In this document: in pieces, positions 1-6,443 of the stretch | Numbering within the stretch: the stretch's first letter is position 1 | How the letters are laid out: each line of letters opens with the position of its first letter | Assembly (NCBI GenBank): GCA_003485955.1 | Contig: DNHH01000135.1 | Location: 327-7,905 of the forward strand | Direction: 5' to 3' | DNA from: Opitutia bacterium | Lineage (GTDB): Bacteria > Verrucomicrobiota > Verrucomicrobiia > Opitutales > UBA953 | DNA length: 7,579 nucleotides | The notes under the pieces: generated by a model | What the model was told of the DNA's origin: nothing | The model's input: the letters and a program-made list of their open reading frames with translations, nothing else | Databases searched by the model: none | Made by a program: the position numbers and the translations under genes

Positions 1-66
1 GACGGGGACTTGAACCCCGAACCAATTGATTAAAAGTCAACTGCTCTACCATTGAGCTATCGGGCC
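1..66 (-). tRNA. tRNA-Lys (anticodon UUU), 3' end cut off by the window edge
   Basis: Read on the minus strand, the cloverleaf is clear. The acceptor 5' strand GGCCCGA begins at 66 and is followed by TA, then a D-arm with stem GCTC/GAGC. The anticodon arm has stem GTTGA/TCAAT (one G-U pair) and the 7-nt loop CTTTTAA, whose anticodon TTT lies at 34-32. A 5-nt variable region follows, then a T-arm with stem CGGGG/CCCCG and loop TTCAAGT at 19-3. Only the first two bases (TC) of the 3' acceptor strand lie in the window. They match the expected complement TCGGGCC, so the gene is intact but truncated by the edge. It is the first gene downstream of asd on the same strand, 58 bp away. Confidence 0.95.
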
Positions 67-77
67 TAAGGCAGGTA

Positions 78-86
78 TCTATACCA
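78..86 (-). promoter_or_regulatory. Extended -10 promoter candidate for tRNA-Lys
   Basis: On the minus strand TGGTATAGA reads as an extended -10 element: a TG one base before the hexamer TATAGA at 83-78. Transcription would start near position 71, about 5 nt before the mature tRNA 5' end, which is a typical short tRNA leader. No good -35 lies at 16-18 bp. A TTGCCA exists but its spacing of 21 bp is too long. The tRNA may also be reached by read-through from asd. Confidence 0.4.
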
Positions 87-107
87 CGCTAGCAATGGGC
101 GGCGTGG
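84..107 (-). other. Inverted repeat between asd and tRNA-Lys
   Basis: CCACGC (84-89) and GCGTGG (102-107) are perfect 6-base inverted repeats around a 12-nt loop, so asd mRNA could form a hairpin here. The bases that follow on the minus strand (TATAGATACC) are not a clean U-tract, so it is at best a weak or factor-assisted terminator. It abuts the -10 candidate of the tRNA. The rest of the gap from 67 to 124 shows nothing else. Confidence 0.3.
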
Positions 108-124
108 CAAGCGAAAGTCGAAGG

Positions 125-1144
125 TTAAGTGATACGTAGTTTACCACGGGCGACCAAGGCCTCGGCTATTTGCACCGCATTGAGGGCTGCGCCCTTCCAA
201 AGTTGGTCACCGCAGATCCACAGAGAGAGTCCGTTGTCGAAGAGTGAATCCTTGCGCAGGCGACCGACGCCACACTTCTCCTTGCCTGCGTAATCTAAAG
301 GCATCGGGTAGGTCTTGGTGGAGGGGTTGTCACACAGTTCCGTGCCTGGGAATTCGTTGATGACGCGACGTGCGACTGCGAGGTCCACGGGACGTTCAAA
401 TTCTGCACTGATGGCAATGGAGTGTGCACGGAAGACGGGCACGCGCACGCAGGTAGTGGTCACTCGCAGGGTGGGGTGCCCGAGAATCTTCCGACCTTCA
501 TGGAGCATCTTCATCTCCTCCTTGGTATAGCCGTCATCGAGGAAGCTATCGACGTGAGGGATCACGTTGAAGGCAATTGTGTGTGGGTAAACCTTGGGTG
601 GTGAGGTTTCGCCCTTTGCCCAGGCACGTACTTGTGTGTCGAGTTCACGCATTGCTTCCGCCCCGGTGCCTGAGACCGCCTGATACGTTGAAGCCACAAA
701 GCGCTTGAGACCAAATGCGCGGTGCAACGGGGTTAATCCCATTAAAGCTATCGCTGTGGAACAGTTGGGATTCGCAATAATACCACGGTGTGCATCGAGG
801 GCCTCGGCATTAATTTCGGGCACGACCAGTGGGACGTCGCTCTGCATCCGGAATGCCGACGAATTGTCGATGACGGTGCAACCGCGCTTAACTGCCTCCT
901 GTGCCAAAGCCAGTGAGACAGAACCGCCCGCACTAAAGATCGCAAAATCAAGCCCAGTAAAAGCATCGGGGGTGGCTTCTTGAATAACCCAATCCTTGCC
1001 GCCGAAAGATACTTTGCCGCCGGCTGAACGGGCCGAGGCGAGGGGGCGGAGTTCCGCTACGGGAAATTTCCGTTGTGATAAAAGTGCGAGGAGCTCTTGA
1101 CCGACCGCGCCAGTCACGCCCACGATACCGATACGATATGCCAT
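125..1144 (-). CDS. asd: Aspartate-semialdehyde dehydrogenase
   Basis: This enzyme reduces L-aspartyl-4-phosphate to L-aspartate-4-semialdehyde with NADPH in the cytoplasm. The reaction is the branch point to diaminopimelate/lysine and to threonine and methionine. The 339-residue product starts with the Rossmann NADP-binding loop GIVGVTGAVG (6-15). The active site follows: NPNCST with nucleophile Cys128, TYQAVSGTG with Gln155, and FRAHS with substrate-binding Arg239 and the catalytic base His241. Length matches the family. I chose the ATG at 1144 because MAYRIGIVG puts the nucleotide loop at the usual distance from the N-terminus. An in-frame ATG at 1249 would add 35 residues, rich in Arg and Pro, that do not belong to the fold. 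The start overlaps the start of the divergent L,D-transpeptidase gene by 7 bp. No convincing Shine-Dalgarno is seen. Confidence 0.96.
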   Translation of the reverse strand: MAYRIGIVGVTGAVGQELLALLSQRKFPVAELRPLASARSAGGKVSFGGKDWVIQEATPDAFTGLDFAIFSAGGSVSLALAQEAVKRGCTVIDNSSAFRMQSDVPLVVPEINAEALDAHRGIIANPNCSTAIALMGLTPLHRAFGLKRFVASTYQAVSGTGAEAMRELDTQVRAWAKGETSPPKVYPHTIAFNVIPHVDSFLDDGYTKEEMKMLHEGRKILGHPTLRVTTTCVRVPVFRAHSIAISAEFERPVDLAVARRVINEFPGTELCDNPSTKTYPMPLDYAGKEKCGVGRLRKDSLFDNGLSLWICGDQLWKGAALNAVQIAEALVARGKLRIT

Positions 1145-1695
1145 CCGAGGAATCCGAGAGGTTGTTAGGGTTAATCGAGGAGCGCCGAAAGGCACTCTTA
1201 CTCGATACCTCGGACGATTGCCTCGTTGTATCGGTTGTCCAGCAAACATTAGACCACTTTCGCTCTGGGAAGCATTTACGGACTTATAAGGTCAGTACCG
1301 CACGTGCAGGGGTCGGTTGCGTAGCTGACTCATTATGCACGCCCACAGGGCTCCACCGTATCCTCGAGCGGATCGGTGCAGGCGCATCGCATGGCATGGT
1401 ATTTAAAGCGCGTGTACCCACGGGTACGCTCTCCAAGGACTGGTCAACACCGGACGACAACTTAATCACCACGCGGATTCTACGTCTCGATGGTTTGGAA
1501 GCAGGTCACAACAAAGGGAAGAATGCGCAGGGGCAGTCGGTGGATACGCATTCACGCTTTGTGTATATTCATGGGACGAACCAGGCGGCCAAACTTGGGC
1601 AGCCGAATAGCCACGGCTGTATCTTGCTTTCAGATGACGATGTTACGGAACTGTTCGATGCCGTACCGTCGGGAGCTCTCGTCTATATCGCTTAA
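1138..1695 (+). CDS. YkuD-family L,D-transpeptidase without an evident signal peptide
   Basis: This is a 185-residue protein of the YkuD fold. These enzymes use a catalytic cysteine to form 3-3 cross-links in peptidoglycan, exchange D-amino acids or attach proteins to the wall. After an N-terminal helix rich in Glu and Arg (1-22), the domain begins near residue 28 (CLVVSVVQQTL). It carries the signature IHGTN with His145 and PNSHGCI with Ser158, His159, Gly160 and the nucleophile Cys161. It ends right after the last strand (ALVYIA), so no anchoring or LysM domain is present. The N-terminus has no hydrophobic stretch. Starting from the upstream in-frame ATG at 1075 would add only a basic stretch antisense to asd, not a signal peptide. 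It is divergent from asd with overlapping start codons and convergent with mrdA, whose stop is 14 bp away. No clear Shine-Dalgarno precedes 1138. Family assignment is strong; the exact wall reaction is inferred. Confidence 0.9.
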   Translation: MPSEESERLLGLIEERRKALLLDTSDDCLVVSVVQQTLDHFRSGKHLRTYKVSTARAGVGCVADSLCTPTGLHRILERIGAGASHGMVFKARVPTGTLSKDWSTPDDNLITTRILRLDGLEAGHNKGKNAQGQSVDTHSRFVYIHGTNQAAKLGQPNSHGCILLSDDDVTELFDAVPSGALVYIA

Positions 1696-1709
1696 GCAAC
1701 TATACTGAA

Positions 1710-3797
1710 TTACTGTCCAGGCTCTTCCTCGGGTTCTTCCGCAGGTGTAGCAGCAGGCATCTCACGCTTCATCCAAGCTAAGAGCATACCTTTGGCGACT
1801 GGGCCAGCAGTGGCACCGCCCCAACTCGTCATATCTTCACCTTCAATACAGACCACAAAGGCGACACGGGGATTATCCGCCGGCGCAAAACCTAGGGTCC
1901 ATGCTAAGTGTGCCTTTTGGCCGTCGCGGAAATACTCAGCGGTGCCAGTTTTGGCGGCGATGCGCATACCAGGAATCTCTACAGGCTTTGCGGTGCCTTC
2001 TTCGACACAACGAGCCATGCCTTCGATGAATGTCGATCGCTGCATGGCAGTAAGGCCCGTAACCTCATTTCCTTTTTGTGAAAGTTGGCGTCCGGGGTCG
2101 TGAATGAGTGTGAGATTGGTTCGCGTCTCATTGCGTGCGAAGGAGGCAATGAATGCTGCCATGTGGAGTGGAGTCGTGCGAAACAGTCCTTGTCCGATAG
2201 ATGAGTTAGCGGTGTCTCCTTGTGTCCAGGAAGTGCCTTCGCGTTTTTGCTTAACTGCAGGCGAAGGGATAATCATACCTCGAGCGATTTCTCGGTATTC
2301 CGCTAAGCCATCGATTGGGGATACCAACAGTGGTTCATCGAGACCAAAGCGTTTAGCCTCAGCGGCAATACGCTCAATGCCGGTTCTCATGCCCACTTGG
2401 TAATTCCAAACGTTACATGAAACGATGAGCATCTTCTCCAGGTCTGTAGGTCCGTACCCCTCGGGGGTGTGTTCTGGGTAGGCACGGTTGCCGATCATTT
2501 CAAAGGGACCGCAATCCAGTACGGAGTCATAGCGCACTGCGCCACAGCGCAGACCTGCAATCGCATTGATAAGTTTGAAGGTTGAGCCAGGGGGGTAGAG
2601 GCCTTGGGTCGCTCGGTTAATCCAGCCACCGCGATCAGATATATCGTCGTAATATTCGGAACTAATACGCCCGACCATGCGATTCGGGTCAAAACTCGGC
2701 GCAGTGGCCATGGCGAGAATTTCGCCTGTCTCGACGTCAATCATGGCGGCCGCTCCGTTGAGCGGTCGGCCGTAGGGATCTTTGACTGAATTCAAAAGCT
2801 GCTCAGCTGCCCGCTGGATGTCTTTATCAATCGACAACACGATATGCGAACCCTGCTTGGGATCTTTGCGTCCAAGCAATTTACGGGTGTAGCCCATAAT
2901 ATTACGTTCCCAAATCTGGTAGCCGGAAGTGCCTGCAAGTACGCCCTCGAATGTTAGTTCGATCCCGCGCTCTCCGGTTAGGACCTTGTCGCTCGTGAAA
3001 CTGTTGATCCCTAGATTATACTTGTCGCCTAATTGTGTACGTAAATCGGCTGCTTTTTGGGCCGCACCTGTAGTACCATTGGTATCTTCAACGCTTTTGT
3101 GTTCACGCACATAACCAAGAATGTGTGCTGCAGATTCGCCCTCGGGGTAATAGCGCACAATTTCATGGTCGAGACGGAGAACGTCATCATTGGGCATTTG
3201 CTCGACAAAGCGGGCAAACATTTCGTCGGTGTTTTTGCTAACCGCACCGAGATCAGCGACGACTTGGAAAGGAAATGTCCGGCGATCGCGGATATGGACA
3301 GCCAGGGACTTTGCATTAACCTGCAAGTTGATAGGTTTTTGACGGGTCGAAAGGGCCCGGTTTACTTTATCAAGAAGGCCTTGGACGATATTCAGGCGTG
3401 CTTGGTTGAGTAATGCTTCGAGGTCAGGCTTAACGCTCGGATTGACCGCTTTGGCTTGGAGATTGAGTCGTCGCTGTTCGCGTAAAATTGGACCACGGAG
3501 TTTACCAAGATCAATATTAACACTCATCCGTACCCGATTGTCCGCTAAGATGTAACCATTACGGTCATAGATACGGCCACGGGTACCGGGAATGATGATG
3601 GCATGACGAATCTGTCGTTCGTGCTGATTGGTAAAAAGGTCGCCTTGGATGAGCTGCCGATAAACTAATCCTAGAAGTAAATAGGTAAGACCGGCTGCCC
3701 CGATGATTGTTAACTTCAGTACGCGCGAGCGATTACTCCGAGCTGAAGGCACGAGTGTGACGGAGCTGTCGTCGCGGTCTGGTTTCGGCGCGATCAT
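1710..3797 (-). CDS. mrdA: Penicillin-binding protein 2 (elongasome D,D-transpeptidase)
   Basis: This 695-residue class B penicillin-binding protein forms 4-3 cross-links in the lateral wall with the Rod complex. A basic cytoplasmic tail (about 1-28) precedes one transmembrane anchor (about 29-48). The pedestal domain contains RGRIYDRNG (73-81) and RYYPEGESAAHILGYV (215-230). The transpeptidase domain has all three motifs: S405TFK with nucleophile Ser405, S460CN and K616TG. The C-terminal tail (681-695) is rich in Pro and Glu. The length is a little above the usual 600-650, partly from a longer stretch around 95-175. The start ATG overlaps the mreD stop (ATGA, 3794-3797), which suggests translational coupling. 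It is the last gene of the mre operon here. The usual partner rodA does not follow, because the next gene is the convergent L,D-transpeptidase. Confidence 0.95.
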   Translation of the reverse strand: MIAPKPDRDDSSVTLVPSARSNRSRVLKLTIIGAAGLTYLLLGLVYRQLIQGDLFTNQHERQIRHAIIIPGTRGRIYDRNGYILADNRVRMSVNIDLGKLRGPILREQRRLNLQAKAVNPSVKPDLEALLNQARLNIVQGLLDKVNRALSTRQKPINLQVNAKSLAVHIRDRRTFPFQVVADLGAVSKNTDEMFARFVEQMPNDDVLRLDHEIVRYYPEGESAAHILGYVREHKSVEDTNGTTGAAQKAADLRTQLGDKYNLGINSFTSDKVLTGERGIELTFEGVLAGTSGYQIWERNIMGYTRKLLGRKDPKQGSHIVLSIDKDIQRAAEQLLNSVKDPYGRPLNGAAAMIDVETGEILAMATAPSFDPNRMVGRISSEYYDDISDRGGWINRATQGLYPPGSTFKLINAIAGLRCGAVRYDSVLDCGPFEMIGNRAYPEHTPEGYGPTDLEKMLIVSCNVWNYQVGMRTGIERIAAEAKRFGLDEPLLVSPIDGLAEYREIARGMIIPSPAVKQKREGTSWTQGDTANSSIGQGLFRTTPLHMAAFIASFARNETRTNLTLIHDPGRQLSQKGNEVTGLTAMQRSTFIEGMARCVEEGTAKPVEIPGMRIAAKTGTAEYFRDGQKAHLAWTLGFAPADNPRVAFVVCIEGEDMTSWGGATAGPVAKGMLLAWMKREMPAATPAEEPEEEPGQ

Positions 3798-4309
3798 TTT
3801 TCCTGAATTTTATGCATCCCCGAGTGCTCGAGGAGTCGAGTCTGCCAAGCTGTAATTGGGTGGTGTAGAATGAAGGCAACTAGACCGGCAAAAAGTATCT
3901 CTAGCGGGTAAGACCAAATCCACTGGCTCCATGTCCACGTCTGGGTTTGTGGCAGTGACGCTGGGAGTGCGAGGGCGCATACCAACATGTTGAGAGTCAC
4001 GCCTGCCAGCCATGCAGGTTTAGAATTCAGTCGTTCGCGCCAAGCTACTGCGACGACGGAAACGATCATTAACAAAAGTGCAAAGGTGCCTGGGGCGATG
4101 GGTCGGCGGGCTTCAAAGGCAAGTCCAACGCAGCCTGCAAGTAGCACGGCTTGCCATGTACGTAGGTAGAGAAATGGTGTAACCAAGACTGCACCTGAAA
4201 TGAATACCAGTAAATGCCAGGGTGCCGTGAGGTCGCTGAGTAAGTCTCCGGCGAGTAACCAGGGGTAGCAAGTGGCCAGTGCAATCAGCCAACCCAGGGA
4301 AGGGCTCAT
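3794..4309 (-). CDS. mreD: Rod shape-determining membrane protein MreD
   Basis: This is a 171-residue integral membrane protein with about six hydrophobic segments, near 8-24, 31-48, 52-66, 72-90, 99-119 and 131-149, and a short basic C-terminal tail. MreD is poorly conserved, so the call rests on topology, size (usual 160-175) and position between mreC and mrdA. In the Rod complex MreD binds MreC and helps set PBP2 activity in the inner membrane. Its ATG overlaps the mreC stop by 4 bp and its stop overlaps the mrdA start by 4 bp. Confidence 0.85.
   Translation of the reverse strand: MSPSLGWLIALATCYPWLLAGDLLSDLTAPWHLLVFISGAVLVTPFLYLRTWQAVLLAGCVGLAFEARRPIAPGTFALLLMIVSVVAVAWRERLNSKPAWLAGVTLNMLVCALALPASLPQTQTWTWSQWIWSYPLEILFAGLVAFILHHPITAWQTRLLEHSGMHKIQEK
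3801..3804 (-). promoter_or_regulatory. Ribosome binding site of mrdA
   Basis: AGGA lies 3 nt before the ATG at 3797, inside the end of mreD. The spacing is short, but the site supports this start and the ATGA-coupled translation of mrdA after mreD. Confidence 0.5.
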
Positions 4310-5166
4310 CGTAGTTCCTCGTAGGGCTGTGGTTCAGTCGGGACGAGTACAGACACTTCCCTTAAAGATAAAAGCTCACGCGCGGGTTGGAGTGTCCCGT
4401 TGCGGTAGGCGCCTTGAGGTGTTTCTTCGAGTTCAGGTGAAAGTGTGCCGAGGCGTAGGCCACGGGGGTAGAGACCACCAAGTCCAGTGGTGACAACGCG
4501 TACTACTTGTCCGGCAGGCGGGGTATACTCGTAAGGGATAAAGGTAACGCGTGCAGAGGGAGCCGTAAATGGAAGGTCAGGTTCACCCGTCACAAGTACG
4601 GTACGGTTGCTTTGGTCACCTTCAATAAATGCGGAGCAACGAAAACCAGGACTGGTGATGAGTTCGACTTCACTGGTGTCGACATGTACCGCGGCAACAC
4701 GTCCAACAACACAGTCACCGAAGACTACGGGGCAGCCAGGGCGAACGCCATCGGTACGTCCACGTCGAATGGTAATACGTGTCCACCATGATGAGGATTC
4801 CCTTACAGCCACACGGGCCACGATGGTTCGGAATTCAGGAGGGGTGGGTGCTGCTAGCATCGACCGAAGGCGACGGTTCTCGGAGGCTGCGGATTCGAGT
4901 TCACGCAAACGTAATTCTAACCCGGCTTCGGCGCGTGCTAAATCTCGACCTGCCGCGGAAAGTTCTTCGGTGTCGCGACTATTGAGTTCCCAGAAACGAA
5001 CCAGTTCACGGCTGCGTGAGGCAAGTCCAAGTGCGGGAGCTTGAAATTCAGCAAAGGCTTCGCGTGTGAAGATGCGAAATGCGGTAGGTAAGATGAGCCA
5101 AGTCCCAAAGATTAAACCAAGCACGACCAAGGGTCCGCGCAGACGCTGGACGGGGTTCGTGCTCAC
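4306..5166 (-). CDS. mreC: Rod shape-determining protein MreC
   Basis: This 286-residue protein has the usual MreC plan. A short cytoplasmic N-terminus is followed by one transmembrane helix (about 11-30), then a charged helical segment likely to be a coiled coil (about 55-105). The periplasmic beta-barrel domain (about 110-275) includes SSSWWTRITIRRG (124-136), DGVRPG (139-144) and TTGLGGLYPRGLRLG (226-240), which match conserved blocks of the family. MreC assembles in the periplasm and activates PBP2. The start codon is GTG at 5166, 14 bp after the mreB stop. No ATG fits and no Shine-Dalgarno is visible, so translation may depend on ribosomes finishing mreB. The stop overlaps the mreD start as ATGA. 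Confidence 0.93.
   Translation of the reverse strand: MSTNPVQRLRGPLVVLGLIFGTWLILPTAFRIFTREAFAEFQAPALGLASRSRELVRFWELNSRDTEELSAAGRDLARAEAGLELRLRELESAASENRRLRSMLAAPTPPEFRTIVARVAVRESSSWWTRITIRRGRTDGVRPGCPVVFGDCVVGRVAAVHVDTSEVELITSPGFRCSAFIEGDQSNRTVLVTGEPDLPFTAPSARVTFIPYEYTPPAGQVVRVVTTGLGGLYPRGLRLGTLSPELEETPQGAYRNGTLQPARELLSLREVSVLVPTEPQPYEELR
4316..4320 (-). promoter_or_regulatory. Ribosome binding site of mreD
   Basis: GAGGA lies 6 nt before the mreD ATG at 4309, within the last codons of mreC. It is the best Shine-Dalgarno sequence seen at any start in the window and fixes the mreD start. Confidence 0.6.
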
Positions 5167-5180
5167 GATGGACGATGCAA

Positions 5181-6194
5181 TTACTCGCCGCCCCAGCGCG
5201 ACGAATTAGACAGAATCTTGCCCGTACCATTCACCACTGCGCAGAGCGGATCTTCCGCAACGAAGACAGGCAAGCCAGTGGCTTCAGAAATTAGTCTGTC
5301 GATACCGCGGATGAGGGCACCACCACCTGCCAGGGCGATACCGCGGTCGACTAAGTCGGCAGCGAGCTGTGGAGGGCAGCGCTCGAGGGCGGCTTTGACG
5401 GCGTCAATGATAGCATTGAGATTGTCCATCATGGACTCACGCACCTCTTGTGAGGTGAGGTGGAGTTGGCGGGGGAGGCCGGTGACAGAGTCGCGACCCT
5501 TAACTTCCATCGTCATCTCTTGCTCAAGCGGATAAGCTGAACCAATCTTAATCTTAATTTCTTCAGCGGTACGTTCGCCGATAATCAAATTATAGGAACG
5601 CTTTACGTAATTGGTGATGGCATTGTCGAACTCATCGCCACCAACGCGAATAGAGCGAGCGTGGACGATGCCACCCAGCGAAAGGATGGCGACCTCTGTG
5701 GTACCGCCACCGATATCGACGATCATGGAACCTGCAGGCTCTTCAACGGGTAGGCCGACACCAATCGCCGATGCGACGGGCTCCGGAATCGTGATGACAT
5801 CATCTGCACCAGCGCGGTAGGCAGAATCCATCACGGCGCGTTTTTCAACAGCAGTGATGCCGTAAGGAACGGCGATGACGACGACAAGATTGGTGAAGAG
5901 AGACTTCTTGGCGACTTTACCAATAAAGTAGCGAAGCATGTGTTCGCTAATCTCGAAATCGGCAATGACGCCGTCTTTCATCGGGCGGAGTGCAAGGATG
6001 TCCCCTGGGGTACGACCTAACATCATCTTGGCGTCGTTACCGACAGCAATCGGCTTGCGGGTCGAGGTGCGAATGGCGACCACGCTGGGTTCGCGGAGAA
6101 CAACCCCGCGGTCCTTTAGGAATACGAGGGTATTGGCTGTACCGAGGTCGATGCCAATCGCGTGAGTGAAGAGGCCGGGGAGGCGCTTGAGCAT
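5181..6194 (-). CDS. mreB: Rod shape-determining actin homologue MreB
   Basis: This 337-residue cytoplasmic actin-like ATPase polymerises under the inner membrane and guides the elongasome. Visible ATP-site motifs are phosphate 1, GIDLGTANT (14-22); the connecting segment IPEPVASAIG with Glu138; phosphate 2, VDIGGGTTE (159-167); and the adenosine motif AGGGALIRG (289-297). The N-terminal MLKRLPGLF is a short amphipathic stretch suited to membrane contact. Length is typical. The ATG at 6194 is chosen because it gives this standard N-terminus; the bases before it (ACAAACGGAT) hold no strong Shine-Dalgarno. It is the first gene of the operon and lies 249 bp downstream of the HAD-DciA gene on the same strand. 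Confidence 0.97.
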   Translation of the reverse strand: MLKRLPGLFTHAIGIDLGTANTLVFLKDRGVVLREPSVVAIRTSTRKPIAVGNDAKMMLGRTPGDILALRPMKDGVIADFEISEHMLRYFIGKVAKKSLFTNLVVVIAVPYGITAVEKRAVMDSAYRAGADDVITIPEPVASAIGVGLPVEEPAGSMIVDIGGGTTEVAILSLGGIVHARSIRVGGDEFDNAITNYVKRSYNLIIGERTAEEIKIKIGSAYPLEQEMTMEVKGRDSVTGLPRQLHLTSQEVRESMMDNLNAIIDAVKAALERCPPQLAADLVDRGIALAGGGALIRGIDRLISEATGLPVFVAEDPLCAVVNGTGKILSNSSRWGGE

Positions 6195-6244
6195 ATCCGT
6201 TTGTGGTTAAGATGTATCAACTTGGCACTCAAAGGGGTGGCAAG

Positions 6245-6265
6245 GTTATTCCCATGTTATTCCCA
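6245..6265. repeat. Tandem 10-bp direct repeat in the mreB leader
   Basis: GTTATTCCCA occurs at 6245-6254 and again at 6256-6265. This gives an 11-bp period, roughly one helical turn, about 50-70 bp upstream of the mreB ATG. On the minus strand it reads TGGGAATAAC twice. A near copy (GCTATTCCCA, one mismatch) lies at 7551-7560 upstream of the HAD-DciA gene. It could be a tandem protein-binding site or doubled -10-like sequence. Confidence 0.6.
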
Positions 6266-6319
6266 CCTCGTAAACCTAGGGTCCGAGAACAACCAATTTG
6301 ACCTTTGGCTAGAATTAAT

Positions 6320-6354
6320 GGGGCTTTGGAACCCATTGGGTAGTTCCGGGCCTC
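6320..6354. repeat. Inverted repeat in the mreB leader
   Basis: On the plus strand GGGGC (6320-6324) can pair with GCCTC (6350-6354), with one G-U pair. GGAAC (6328-6332) pairs with GTTCC (6343-6347), and an inner CC/GG closes an ATTG loop past a 2-nt bulge. A run of six T lies at 6363-6368 on the plus strand, 8 nt further on, so it is not a canonical plus-strand terminator, and no plus-strand gene precedes it. On the minus strand the structure has one more mismatch but could still form in the mreB leader RNA. Confidence 0.4.
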
Positions 6355-6392
6355 AACAGCTCTTTTTTACATAAGTTTAATAGCGCCTTAAA

Positions 6393-6434
6393 TCGGCCTA
6401 AAATGCTCAGCCGGAGACATCCATTCGGCCTAAA
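6393..6434. repeat. Direct repeat TCGGCCTAAA just after the HAD-DciA stop
   Basis: TCGGCCTAAA occurs at 6393-6402 and at 6425-6434, 32 bp apart start to start. The looser relative GCGCCTTAAA lies at 6384-6393. These lie within 60 bp downstream of the HAD-DciA stop and about 190-240 bp upstream of mreB. Function is unknown; no clear terminator hairpin with a T-tract is seen here. Confidence 0.45.
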
Positions 6435-6443
6435 GAGTGGGGA

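Larger units (their letters stand above)
6195..6443 (-). promoter_or_regulatory. Non-coding leader/promoter region upstream of mreB
   Basis: This 249-bp stretch between the HAD-DciA stop and the mreB start is the longest gap in the window and must carry the mreB promoter if the operon is not driven by read-through. I looked on the minus strand for -35/-10 pairs and found only weak matches; AATAAC within the tandem repeat at 6245-6265 resembles a -10 (4 of 6). No convincing small ORF or RNA gene is seen. The repeats inside it are listed separately. Confidence 0.5.

Noticed and set aside
1097..1126. Sigma70 promoter for the L,D-transpeptidase (TTGACC at 1097-1102, CACGAT at 1121-1126)
   Set aside because: The -35 is good, but the -10 at 18 bp matches only 3 of 6 positions, and the sequence is constrained as asd coding DNA.
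1075..1137. N-terminal extension of the L,D-transpeptidase from the ATG at 1075
   Set aside because: The added residues lie antisense to asd, are basic, and give neither a signal peptide nor any YkuD feature.
1145..1249. N-terminal extension of asd from the ATG at 1249
   Set aside because: The 35 extra residues are rich in Arg and Pro, precede a complete Rossmann start at Met1 of the shorter form, and are antisense to the L,D-transpeptidase.
1792..2403. Plus-strand reading frames within mrdA
   Set aside because: They are antisense to a protein with intact catalytic motifs and show no recognisable domain; they look like shadows of the real gene.
6200..6240. Sigma70 promoter just upstream of mreB (TTGCCA with TTGATA at 17 bp on the minus strand)
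   Set aside because: The -10 matches only 2 of 6 consensus bases, so I do not call it.
6343..6368. Intrinsic terminator on the plus strand (inverted repeat followed by T6)
   Set aside because: The T-run starts 8 nt after the stem, and no plus-strand gene lies upstream for several kilobases.
6162..6374. Plus-strand 70-residue reading frame across the mreB start and leader
   Set aside because: It overlaps the conserved mreB N-terminus and has no recognisable domain.
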